Source: an uncultured Erysipelotrichaceae bacterium
Lineage (GTDB): Bacteria; Bacillota_I; Bacilli_A; Erysipelotrichales; Erysipelotrichaceae
Assembly: GCA_900314345.1 (NCBI GenBank)
Contig: OMUX01000222.1
Span: forward strand, 1-14,360
Direction of reading: 5' to 3'
Length of the DNA: 14,360 nt
In this document: positions 7,942 to 14,360 of the stretch, piece by piece
How positions within the stretch are numbered: position 1 is the first letter of the stretch
Layout: every line of letters begins with the position of its first letter
Position numbers and translations under genes: made by a program
Notes under the pieces: model-generated
The model's database searches: none
Told to the model about the DNA's origin: nothing
What the model saw: the letters and a program-made list of their open reading frames with translations, nothing else

Positions 7942-7977
7942 CCCTGTCATTCTACCACGAACAGGCATTCCTGTGAC
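7942..7977 (-). promoter_or_regulatory. Promoter of the response regulator-kinase operon, leaderless type
   Basis: GTCACA (7977-7972, 4 of 6 matches to TTGACA) and TAGAAT (7954-7949, 5 of 6 to TATAAT) are 17 bp apart on the minus strand. The -10 ends 7 bases before the ATG at 7941. The promoter starts only a few bases after the glmM terminator, so this marks a clean operon boundary. Transcription should begin at or next to the start codon. Confidence 0.6.
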
Positions 7978-7983
7978 CTATGG

Positions 7984-8006
7984 AAAACCCCGGCATTGCC
8001 GGGGTT
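7984..8006 (-). terminator. Rho-independent terminator of the cdaA-cdaR-glmM operon
   Basis: On the minus strand AACCCCGGC (8006-7998), loop AAT and GCCGGGGTT (7994-7986) form a perfect 9-bp, GC-rich stem. Its T run totals four bases and begins inside the stem. It lies 5 bases after the glmM stop codon. Confidence 0.85.
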
Positions 8007-8011
8007 CAGGT

Positions 8012-9352
8012 TCAGTCAGTTCCGTACTTGCGTTTCACGATGTCTGCGACCTTGTTGCAGACCTGTGCACAGATCTCATCTGTCTGTGCCTCTGCCATGA
8101 CACGTACCAGCGGTTCTGTGCCGCTTGCACGCACCAGAGCTCTTCCATTGCCCTTGAGTGTTTCATCCACTTCGGCAATGGCTTTCTGTACTTCTGCGTC
8201 CTCCATGGCCTTGTGCTTGTCGGTTACCTTGACATTGATCAGAAGCTGCGGATAGATCGTCAGTCCTTCACACAGTTCATCAATGCTCTTGCCGGTATCC
8301 TTCATGATGGAAAGGATCATCAGAGCCGTGGCAAGTCCGTCGCCGGTTGTCTCATGACGGCTGAAGATGATGTGTCCGCTCTGCTCGCCGCCGACGATAT
8401 AGTCCTTCCTGCACATCATGTCATAGACATACTTGTCGCCGACCTGTGTCTTCTCAACGTTGATGCCCTCCCGCTCCATGGCCTTCCACAGACCAAGGTT
8501 TGCCATGACCGTTGTCACGATCGTGTTGTTGGTCAGGATGCCCTTGTCACGGAAATACTTTCCGCAGATGTAAAGTGTATAGTCGCCGGTGACTTCTTCC
8601 CCTTCCGGTGTCACCATGATCTGCCTGTCCGCATCACCGTCAAACATCAGTCCCAGATCAAAGTCACCGTTCTTCACGAAAGCCTTGAACTTCTCCGGGT
8701 GTGTGGAACCGCAGTTGGTATTGATGTTGACACCGTCCGGTTTGTTGTTCACCATTGTGACTTCAGCACCCAGCGCCTTCAGGGCACGCTCTGCCGTGAA
8801 GGAAGAGGAACCGTTGGCACAGTCTGCCGCAATCTTCAGACCATCGAGTCTTGTCGGAAATTCCTTCTCGATCCAGGAAAGGTAATGCTCAATGCCTTCC
8901 TTGTATTCAATGACCTTTCCGATCTTGTCACCGACCGCATACTCCAGCATGGTCTTTCCATCGATGTAATCCTCAATCAGATTCTCAATCTCTGAAGGAA
9001 GCTTGATGCCTTCCTTGGAGAAGATCTTGATGCCGTTGTCATAGAACGGATTGTGGGATGCCGAAATCATAGCCCCGCAGGCAAAGTCTTCATTGACGGT
9101 CAGATAACAGATCATCGGTGTCGGGCAGTAGCCCGCAAGATATGCATCGCATCCTTCGGAGGCAATGCCTGCAGAAAGTGCAGCTTCAAGCATGTCGGAG
9201 GACAGCCTGGTGTCCTTTCCGATGATGATCTTCTTCTTTCCCTCCTTGCTGAAATAGCTTCCCAGATACCTTCCTACCTGGAATGCGCGGTCCGCTGTCA
9301 GCGTTTCATTTGCCTTGCCGCGGATGCCGTCTGTACCAAAATACTTACCCAT
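8012..9352 (-). CDS. glmM: Phosphoglucosamine mutase
   Basis: The enzyme converts glucosamine-6-phosphate to glucosamine-1-phosphate, the step feeding UDP-GlcNAc and so peptidoglycan. The 446-residue length is standard. Motifs in order: YFGTDGIRG (4-12), the catalytic serine S99 in ISASHNPFYDNGIK, the metal-binding loop DGDADR (238-243), the sugar-binding loop GEQSGH (322-327) and the phosphate-binding loop RASGTEP (408-414). The start at 9352 overlaps the end of cdaR by 8 bases and has AGGAG about 7 bases upstream, inside cdaR. The cdaA-cdaR-glmM order is the conserved Bacillota arrangement, in which GlmM binds CdaA and lowers its cyclase activity, linking c-di-AMP to wall precursor supply. 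A strong terminator follows. Confidence 0.98.
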   Translation of the reverse strand: MGKYFGTDGIRGKANETLTADRAFQVGRYLGSYFSKEGKKKIIIGKDTRLSSDMLEAALSAGIASEGCDAYLAGYCPTPMICYLTVNEDFACGAMISASHNPFYDNGIKIFSKEGIKLPSEIENLIEDYIDGKTMLEYAVGDKIGKVIEYKEGIEHYLSWIEKEFPTRLDGLKIAADCANGSSSFTAERALKALGAEVTMVNNKPDGVNINTNCGSTHPEKFKAFVKNGDFDLGLMFDGDADRQIMVTPEGEEVTGDYTLYICGKYFRDKGILTNNTIVTTVMANLGLWKAMEREGINVEKTQVGDKYVYDMMCRKDYIVGGEQSGHIIFSRHETTGDGLATALMILSIMKDTGKSIDELCEGLTIYPQLLINVKVTDKHKAMEDAEVQKAIAEVDETLKGNGRALVRASGTEPLVRVMAEAQTDEICAQVCNKVADIVKRKYGTD

Positions 9353-10769
9353 TGTTTACTCCTGTCCCCTCGTCGGTATTTGCATCATCATTGCTTACAC
9401 CCAGTACGTTGAGCGTATAGGTGGATTCTGTCAGTGTATACTTCACAAGACCGCCGCTTGGCTGGTCGACTTCCAGCGGGAAGTCCTGCAGGCCTGCCAC
9501 AGCATCCTTCATGTCCACATAGACACGGATGTCATCGGCTGTGATGCCGGCGATGTTGTCTTCCGTGCCGGTGACAATCACGGATGTGGTTGTCTTGTTG
9601 TCCGGTGAGCTTGCCTTGTAGTTGTTCACGTTGTTGCGATAGTAGATCGGCACATCGTCAATCTGCCTGGAGGATGCCTCGCCCAGCGTCACCGTCATGG
9701 TGATCTGGTTGATATTGCTTGAGTTGACACCTGTTGGCAGGGTGATCGGACGCATGATCGTGGAATCCTTCGTAATGGAGGAAGCATTCAGTGTGACAAC
9801 GACCTTGTCGATTTGTCCAAGCACGGACTCCGGACCGTAGATTGTCACGGTCTGCTGGTCCATGGAAATGCCGGCAATCGCCTGTCCGTCCGGTACGCTG
9901 CCGCTGACTTCCACTTCAATCGGAACAGTCTTGTTCGGTGAAGTAACCGGTACACTGACATGTACGGTCTTCGGGAAGATGTCGGCGTTCACCGGCTGTC
10001 CTTGTGAATCATATGCCACAAGCAGCGCATCCTGTTCAAAGTCTGCAGACTGGCCGCTGACATCGATCAGTGCCTTGACAAAGGAAATTGTGGACAGCGT
10101 ATCCTTGGAGGCACGCACATTGACCCTTGTAGAGGAGAATGTCGGTGTACCGACGGAATAAACAGAGTCCATCTTGTCCTTGTTGATGTAGTCATAGGAC
10201 AGATCAAACTGCTGTGTTGTCTTTTTCTTCAGCGTGATGATGGCATTGCTGGGGTTGATCTTCAGCGACACATTGTCACCGTAGCCTTCCCCTTCCAGAT
10301 TCACCTGATGCGTTCCTTCCGTCAGACCTTCCAGATCGGCAACAATCACGCCGTTGGAGGCAGCCGCGGCCGTAACAGCATTGGCACCGCCGACAATCGT
10401 GACATCGGCTGAGGAAGGCAGACCGCTGAGTTCAAATGTATCCGCGTTGTATTTCGCCGTTACGCTGACATTGGTCAGGTCGCGGCTGGAATTCAGGGTT
10501 GTTGTGTAAAGAGAAGACTGGGAGTTGTAGTTGGCGACCAGGTACAGGATCACCGCCAGGATCAGGGAGACGATCTTGGGATACTTCGTATTGAAGAGCG
10601 TCTTGTCCAGAAGCGTGGAGAACCAGCGGATCATTCTGGCCGCACCGTTGCCCAGGCTCTGGTAGGCATTGCTTGCCCTGCGGGACTGGTTGGCAATACG
10701 GTTTGCAAGTTCGGTCTTGCTGGAATCGCTGCGTTCTTCCATGTCCTTCACTTCATCGTTCCGGTTCAT
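9345..10769 (-). CDS. cdaR: CdaR/YbbR-domain regulator of CdaA
   Basis: This membrane-anchored extracytoplasmic protein is the usual partner of the diadenylate cyclase CdaA and adjusts its activity. Of 474 residues, 1-64 are cytoplasmic, 65-80 form one membrane helix (KIVSLILAVILYLVAN) and the rest is outside. About four YbbR repeats can be traced near 85-182, 185-275, 278-365 and 370-457, each with a beta-rich pattern ending in a vxVxv strand. The final 15 residues are Asn/Asp/Gly-rich. The start at 10769 overlaps the cdaA stop (ATGA) and has the ribosome binding site GGAGGTGATC, so the long N-terminus is real even though many CdaR proteins begin just before the helix. A start at M46 would give the usual length but has no ribosome binding site. 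Confidence 0.93.
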   Translation of the reverse strand: MNRNDEVKDMEERSDSSKTELANRIANQSRRASNAYQSLGNGAARMIRWFSTLLDKTLFNTKYPKIVSLILAVILYLVANYNSQSSLYTTTLNSSRDLTNVSVTAKYNADTFELSGLPSSADVTIVGGANAVTAAAASNGVIVADLEGLTEGTHQVNLEGEGYGDNVSLKINPSNAIITLKKKTTQQFDLSYDYINKDKMDSVYSVGTPTFSSTRVNVRASKDTLSTISFVKALIDVSGQSADFEQDALLVAYDSQGQPVNADIFPKTVHVSVPVTSPNKTVPIEVEVSGSVPDGQAIAGISMDQQTVTIYGPESVLGQIDKVVVTLNASSITKDSTIMRPITLPTGVNSSNINQITMTVTLGEASSRQIDDVPIYYRNNVNNYKASSPDNKTTTSVIVTGTEDNIAGITADDIRVYVDMKDAVAGLQDFPLEVDQPSGGLVKYTLTESTYTLNVLGVSNDDANTDEGTGVNNG

Positions 10770-12304
10770 TCCTGATCACCTCCGTTCTTCTTCTCTCCGG
10801 AGGTATGCTTTTCATCCGGAATTGCATCGATGATGGAAAGCGTCTTGTCCAGGTCTTCATTCAGGCCCATGAGCCTGGAAAGATCCAGCTTCGTGGTATC
10901 GTATTTCTTCTCATCTTCCTGCACCGGTGCAGCAGGTTCAGGCTTTTCTTCTTCTTTCTTTCCGGCAAGACGGTCCATGGCCTTCTGGCGGGCTGCCCTG
11001 ACCTCCTCTGGCGTCATACGCGGAACCGCTGCGGTTTCTCTCCGCTTCAAAGCCTCTTCCTGTGCCTTCCTTGCGGCTTCTGCCTCCGCCTTTTCACGGG
11101 CAGCCTGTTCCTCAGCTGCCTTTCTTTCTTCTTCCGCCTGACGGGCACGGCGTACTTCTTCTGCCTTCAGCCTCGCCTCTTCTTCCGCTTTCTGCTTGGC
11201 AAAGCGCTCAGCGCTGTCATTGTGCGGGTAGCTTGGAACAGGGCGCTGCTTCTTGTGCGGCAGCTTGATCTCGCTGGCCTCTTCCGCAAGCTCTTCCATT
11301 TTTTCATCCTTGATGGAGGATGCCGGGATGACAGACTCCGTCTGGATCTTCTCCGGCTTCTTTTCCTCCTGGTGCTTCAGGGCAAGCCTGGAAAGAACAC
11401 CGGTATATCCGGTCTGTGATGCATCCTTGTCCTTCTCCTTGTCATCGGCAATGATGACGGAACGGCCCGGTTCATCGGTGAATGCCTTGCGCTGCCTGTT
11501 TCCGTTGACACGCACTTCCGTCTCTTCCCCGCAGATCACACGCAGCAGGTAATCCCTGAGCTGCTTCTGGTTGACGGTGAAGATCTTGCCGCCTTCCGTC
11601 ACGGAAATGGCACCTGTTTCCTCTGACACGACGATCGTCACGGCATCCGTAATTTCGGAAATACCGATGGCAGCACGGTGTCTTGCGCCATAGCGGGAAG
11701 GAAGATCCAGGTTTGTCGGCGGGAAGTATGCACTTGCACAGGCAATCTTGTCGCCCTGGATGATTACGGCACCATCATGCAATGGTGTGCTGGTCACAAA
11801 GATGGATGTCAGAAGCTCGGCTGTCACATCGGAATTCAGCTTCGTTCCGGTCGCCACGAAATCATCGAGGGAATGTGCCTGCTCGATGGAAATCAAGGCA
11901 CCGGTCTGATCCTTGCTCAACAGCATCGCTGCCGTAACGATCTGATCAACCAGGTTCTCCTTCTCATTGCCTGTCAGGGTATTGATCCTGGAGAAGACAT
12001 TGGACTTGCCAAGACGCTCCAGAAGGCTTCGGATTTCAGGCTGGAAGATGATGATGATCGCCAGGAATCCCCAGTTGATGAACGTATCGGTCAGATAGGC
12101 AACGGTCTTCAGACCGATGAATTTGGCAACGATATCAATGATGACAATCAGGAAAATACCCTTGAAGATCTGCACGGTCTTCGAGCTTCCTCTGATGATG
12201 CGCAGTGCATAGTATAAAACCAGCCACATGATGAGGATATCCAGGAACATGACAGTGATGATCCGGATGTTCTCCAGGGTCAGGTTGACGTTATAATTCG
12301 ACAA
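10766..12304 (-). CDS. cdaA: Diadenylate cyclase CdaA with long charged C-terminal extension
   Basis: The enzyme makes cyclic di-AMP from two ATP at the membrane. The first 270 residues are a normal CdaA: three membrane helices (about 13-36, 48-66, 73-88) and a DAC domain with the catalytic motifs DGA (177-179) and RHR (208-210, in GARHRAAIG). Family members usually stop near 270-290 residues, but this one has 512. Residues 290-362 are probably disordered, 363-450 are an Ala/Glu/Lys/Arg-rich helix or coiled coil, and 470-498 (DLSRLMGLNEDLDKTLSIID) could be an amphipathic docking segment. The start is TTG at 12304, with AAGGGAG 9 bases upstream; an in-frame stop lies before it and the next Met (M19) is inside TM1. 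It is first in the operon with cdaR and glmM, and its end overlaps cdaR. Confidence 0.95.
   Translation of the reverse strand: MSNYNVNLTLENIRIITVMFLDILIMWLVLYYALRIIRGSSKTVQIFKGIFLIVIIDIVAKFIGLKTVAYLTDTFINWGFLAIIIIFQPEIRSLLERLGKSNVFSRINTLTGNEKENLVDQIVTAAMLLSKDQTGALISIEQAHSLDDFVATGTKLNSDVTAELLTSIFVTSTPLHDGAVIIQGDKIACASAYFPPTNLDLPSRYGARHRAAIGISEITDAVTIVVSEETGAISVTEGGKIFTVNQKQLRDYLLRVICGEETEVRVNGNRQRKAFTDEPGRSVIIADDKEKDKDASQTGYTGVLSRLALKHQEEKKPEKIQTESVIPASSIKDEKMEELAEEASEIKLPHKKQRPVPSYPHNDSAERFAKQKAEEEARLKAEEVRRARQAEEERKAAEEQAAREKAEAEAARKAQEEALKRRETAAVPRMTPEEVRAARQKAMDRLAGKKEEEKPEPAAPVQEDEKKYDTTKLDLSRLMGLNEDLDKTLSIIDAIPDEKHTSGEKKNGGDQE
10774..10783 (-). promoter_or_regulatory. Full-length Shine-Dalgarno of cdaR
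   Basis: GGAGGTGATC on the minus strand is a 10-base match to the 16S rRNA 3' end, placed within the last codons of cdaA and correctly spaced before the ATG at 10769. It decides the cdaR start and implies that CdaR translation does not depend only on coupling to CdaA. Confidence 0.85.
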
Positions 12305-12339
12305 GGCAGCAGTCTCCCTTCGTGCGTTACATTATACCA
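12305..12339 (-). promoter_or_regulatory. Extended -10 promoter and ribosome binding site of cdaA operon
   Basis: On the minus strand TGGTATAAT (12339-12331) is a perfect TATAAT with the extended TGn motif. No convincing -35 exists (TTTCCT at 17 bp, 3 of 6), as extended -10 promoters allow. Transcription would start near 12324, giving a leader of about 20 bases that holds AAGGGAG (12320-12314) before the TTG start. Confidence 0.75.
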
Positions 12340-12372
12340 TGATAAAAACAGGCAGGAAACGGCAGCAGATGC

Positions 12373-12540
12373 TCAGATCCTGTGATGTCTGCGGATATGG
12401 ATCTCAGGAATTGCCGTTTCACATGGTTCTTCCTCTTCCTGTTCCTCTTTCTCCTTGTGCTTTCCCGTATGAACCTCGGGAACGGAAAGATTGTCATAGG
12501 AAACGTTGATCTTCTTGTTATCTTCTTTCATGAAATTCAT
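12373..12540 (-). CDS. Small acidic protein of unknown function
   Basis: An open frame of 55 codons lies between gltS and cdaA. The better start may be the Met at 12531 (52 residues, MKEDNKKINVSYDN), because CAGGGA sits about 8 bases before it, whereas no spaced ribosome binding site precedes 12540. I do not recognise the protein. It has no membrane segment or signal peptide, a run of Glu/Lys in the middle (HKEKEEQEEEE) and a basic end (HIRRHHRI). A motif occurs twice: VPEVHTGKHK near 20-29 and IPEIHIRRHH near 45-54. It starts 26 bases after the gltS stop, so it is probably co-transcribed with gltS. The repeat and the ribosome binding site favour a real gene, but chance cannot be excluded. 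Confidence 0.5.
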   Translation of the reverse strand: MNFMKEDNKKINVSYDNLSVPEVHTGKHKEKEEQEEEEPCETAIPEIHIRRHHRI

Positions 12541-12557
12541 CCCTGCTGCATTCTAAC

Positions 12558-13745
12558 CTAAAGCATGTTGATGAACAAGGTGATGACAAGGGAATTGATG
12601 AAATCCGCAAACAGCGATCCAACGATCGGTACCAGAAGGAATGCCTTGATGCTTGGCTCATACTGTTCCGTCAGCGCTTCCATGTTGGCCATGGCATTGG
12701 GGGTTGCGCCCATGCCGAAACCGCAGGTTCCTGCCGCAAGCACGGCTGCATCATAGTCCTTCCCCATCAGCGGGAAGATGATGAAGCGGGCATAAACATA
12801 CATCAGCACCGTCTGTCCCAGCAGCATGATCACAAGCGGTCCGGCAAGACCGGCCAGCTGCCAGATCTTCAGGGTGATCATCGCAATGCCCAGGAACAGC
12901 TGCAGGCAGATGCCGCCGAAGTCGTTGATCTCGCCCATGTATACGGTATAGCCGCCTTTGTATTCACCGATGTTGCGGATAATGGCAGCCACGATCATGG
13001 CTCCGATATAGACCGGGAATGTCATGCCGGTTTTGGACAGAAGCAGGCTTACCACTGTGCCAAGACCTACAGCAATGATCAGCTGGAAGACTGCCGGAGC
13101 ATAGTTGTTGAAGTGGCGCTGGTGTGCTTCTTCATCCTCAATGAGCACCGAGTCATCCTCTTCATGGACCGTAGCCAGAAGATTCTTCTTCTTGATCAGG
13201 GAATTGCCAAGCGGACCGCCCATCAGGGAACCCGCAATCAGACCGAAGGTTGCGGCAGCCGTGCACATCGTGGAAGCTCCGGCAATGCCGAAGTCCTCCA
13301 GGACAGGTCCGAAGGCACCTGCCGTGCCATGGCCGCCGACCATCGGAATGGAACCGGTGGTCAGACCCATGAGCGGATCCAGGCCAAGCACAAAGGCAAG
13401 GTTGGATGCCAGCACATTCTGCAGGATGATGAGAACAGTAACCAGCACCAGGAAGATGATCAGGTCCTTCCCGCCGCTTTTGAGCACCTTGATGTTTGCC
13501 TGGTATCCCACAGAGCAGAAGAAGAACACCATGCATACCTGAGAAAGTGTATCGTCAAAGGAGAGATCCAGAATGCCTGTTTCATGCAGCACACATGTCG
13601 CAATGGAAAACACCAGGCCGCCGGCAACGGGACTGGGAATACAGAACTTCTGCAGAAACGGGAGCTTCTTTTTCATCCAGGCACCAAGTTTCAAAGCAAG
13701 CACTGCCATGAACAGTGTCTGGTACATGTTCAGCGTCACCTGCAT
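12558..13745 (-). CDS. gltS: GltS-family sodium/glutamate symporter
   Basis: The 395-residue membrane protein belongs to the ESS (GltS) family that takes up glutamate with sodium. About ten to twelve hydrophobic segments fill the sequence. The two pseudo-symmetric signature loops are present: IPMVGGHGTAGAFGP (133-147) and GFGMGATPNAMANM (342-355). An acidic cytoplasmic loop (HEEDDSVLIEDEEAH, 194-208) separates the two halves. Length is as expected. The ATG at 13745 comes 2 bases after the stop of the TAXI binding protein; a GGGGGA ribosome binding site lies inside that gene, so translation is coupled. This points to a transporter working with a binding protein, which is not the classical GltS mode. 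Glutamate is inferred from the family; another dicarboxylate is possible. Confidence 0.95.
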   Translation of the reverse strand: MQVTLNMYQTLFMAVLALKLGAWMKKKLPFLQKFCIPSPVAGGLVFSIATCVLHETGILDLSFDDTLSQVCMVFFFCSVGYQANIKVLKSGGKDLIIFLVLVTVLIILQNVLASNLAFVLGLDPLMGLTTGSIPMVGGHGTAGAFGPVLEDFGIAGASTMCTAAATFGLIAGSLMGGPLGNSLIKKKNLLATVHEEDDSVLIEDEEAHQRHFNNYAPAVFQLIIAVGLGTVVSLLLSKTGMTFPVYIGAMIVAAIIRNIGEYKGGYTVYMGEINDFGGICLQLFLGIAMITLKIWQLAGLAGPLVIMLLGQTVLMYVYARFIIFPLMGKDYDAAVLAAGTCGFGMGATPNAMANMEALTEQYEPSIKAFLLVPIVGSLFADFINSLVITLFINML

Positions 13746-13747
13746 GG

Positions 13748-14360
13748 TTAATCCCCCTTTCCTTCCACGTGGATGCCATGGGCTTCATACCAGCGCGCAG
13801 CACCTTTATGAAACGGCACGGAAACACCAAGCACTGCCGAATCCACACTCAGGGTTTCACCGATGCCGGCTTCCTTGTAAATAGCAGCACTGTTGGCAAA
13901 CAGAGTATCCATGATCTGCTGTACGGTTTCCTCAGAAAGCGTATCGGAAGCCAGCAGGATGGATTTCACCCCGACGGTCTGTACCTCGTCGTTCTGACCG
14001 GTATAGGTACGGGCGGGGATTGTCGTGTCCGTATAGTAGTCATATGTCCGCTTCAGCCGTTCAATGGTGGCGTCATCCAGGTACACGAAATGATAGCCGC
14101 CTTCTGCCATGAGCTCCTCCACAAAATGTGCAGGTGCACCGGCTGTGACAAACAGAGCATCAATGGTGCCTTTGCGGATCTCCTTTGCGGCATCTGGATA
14201 GTCCAGCAGCTTCTCATTGACCAGCAGTTCATTGAGACCGCATGCCGCAAGGATCTCCTTGGCATTCTCTTCCGTACCGGATTCATCCGCACCGATGGAG
14301 ACGGTCTTACCTTCCAGATCCGCAACCGTCTTGATGCCGCTTACGTCGCTGTCAATGATC
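13748..14360 (-). CDS. TAXI-family solute-binding protein (5' end outside window)
   Basis: The last 203 residues and the stop codon are visible; the N-terminus, which would carry the export signal, is beyond the right edge. The visible part contains the family pattern IKTVADLEGKTVSIGADESG, then GTEENAKEIL, AKEIRKGTIDALFVTAGAP and a C-terminal lobe with TYTGQNDEVQTVGVKSILLA. This matches TAXI (TRAP-associated extracytoplasmic immunogenic) binding proteins, which catch a substrate outside the membrane and deliver it to a TRAP permease. Here no permease of that type follows: the next gene, 2 bases away, is GltS. Glutamate or another small carboxylate is the likely ligand, by context only. Other NMT1-like binding proteins look similar, but the GTEEN region favours TAXI. 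Confidence 0.85.
   Translation of the reverse strand, partial: IIDSDVSGIKTVADLEGKTVSIGADESGTEENAKEILAACGLNELLVNEKLLDYPDAAKEIRKGTIDALFVTAGAPAHFVEELMAEGGYHFVYLDDATIERLKRTYDYYTDTTIPARTYTGQNDEVQTVGVKSILLASDTLSEETVQQIMDTLFANSAAIYKEAGIGETLSVDSAVLGVSVPFHKGAARWYEAHGIHVEGKGD

Noticed and set aside
7942..7968. Longer response regulator start at 7968
   Set aside because: It would place the -10 box inside the coding region and add nine residues not typical for the family; MKKVICVVEDE at 7941 is the usual beginning.
7898..8995. 365-codon plus-strand open frame
   Set aside because: It is antisense to glmM and runs over its terminator and the next promoter. No domain is visible.
10673..11419. Plus-strand frame that looks like a membrane protein
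   Set aside because: Its Leu/Phe/Ser-rich character is the mirror of the Glu/Lys/Arg-rich CdaA tail: GAA and GAG read backwards give TTC and CTC.
12337..12372. Possible terminator between the small ORF and cdaA
   Set aside because: There is a T run (CTGTTTTTATC on the minus strand), but I could not find a convincing stem before it.
13162..13536. Second minus-strand frame inside gltS
   Set aside because: It is an out-of-frame shadow of gltS with no ribosome binding site; the gltS frame carries both signature loops.

Overview
The window looks like a piece of a Bacillota (Firmicutes) chromosome. The cdaA-cdaR-glmM operon, an OmpR-type two-component system, strong AGGAGG-type ribosome binding sites and simple rho-independent terminators all fit. 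The GC content is moderate. The architecture, including a Mur ligase with a membrane-embedded N-terminus, is reminiscent of Erysipelotrichia-like gut bacteria, but that placement is a low-confidence guess. Every gene I accept is on the minus strand, so transcription runs from right to left. There is no gene-free stretch over 300 bases, and I see no tRNA, rRNA, CRISPR array or mobile element.

In transcription order, starting at the right edge, the first group is the 3' part of a TAXI-family substrate-binding protein (13748-14360). It is followed after 2 bases by a GltS-type sodium/glutamate symporter (12558-13745), then by a small acidic ORF of 52-55 residues (12373-12540). The second group has its own extended -10 promoter. 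It is the c-di-AMP operon: cdaA (10766-12304, unusually long, with a charged helical tail), cdaR/ybbR (9345-10769) and glmM (8012-9352). The genes overlap, and the group ends in a clear terminator at 7984-8006.

The third group is a response regulator and sensor kinase pair resembling CssRS (5861-7941). The fourth is a tightly coupled set: an alpha/beta hydrolase (5058-5816), a membrane-anchored MurF-like ligase (3490-5061) and a cytosolic N-terminal-nucleophile amidase of the glycosylasparaginase family (2563-3477). A secreted GH2 beta-galactosidase-type enzyme (1-2526) follows and runs off the left edge.

Functionally the window combines glutamate uptake, c-di-AMP synthesis and amino-sugar supply to the cell wall, envelope stress sensing, wall or other amide-ligase chemistry, and glycan degradation. 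The points most worth a second look are: (1) a TAXI binding protein coupled to GltS instead of a TRAP permease; (2) cytoplasmic extensions on both CdaA and CdaR; (3) a Mur ligase whose nucleotide-substrate domain is replaced by membrane helices, in an operon with two hydrolases; (4) three genes whose -10 boxes lie only 6-9 bases before the ATG with no usable Shine-Dalgarno, suggesting leaderless mRNAs; (5) an unannotated small ORF with an internal PE[VI]H repeat.
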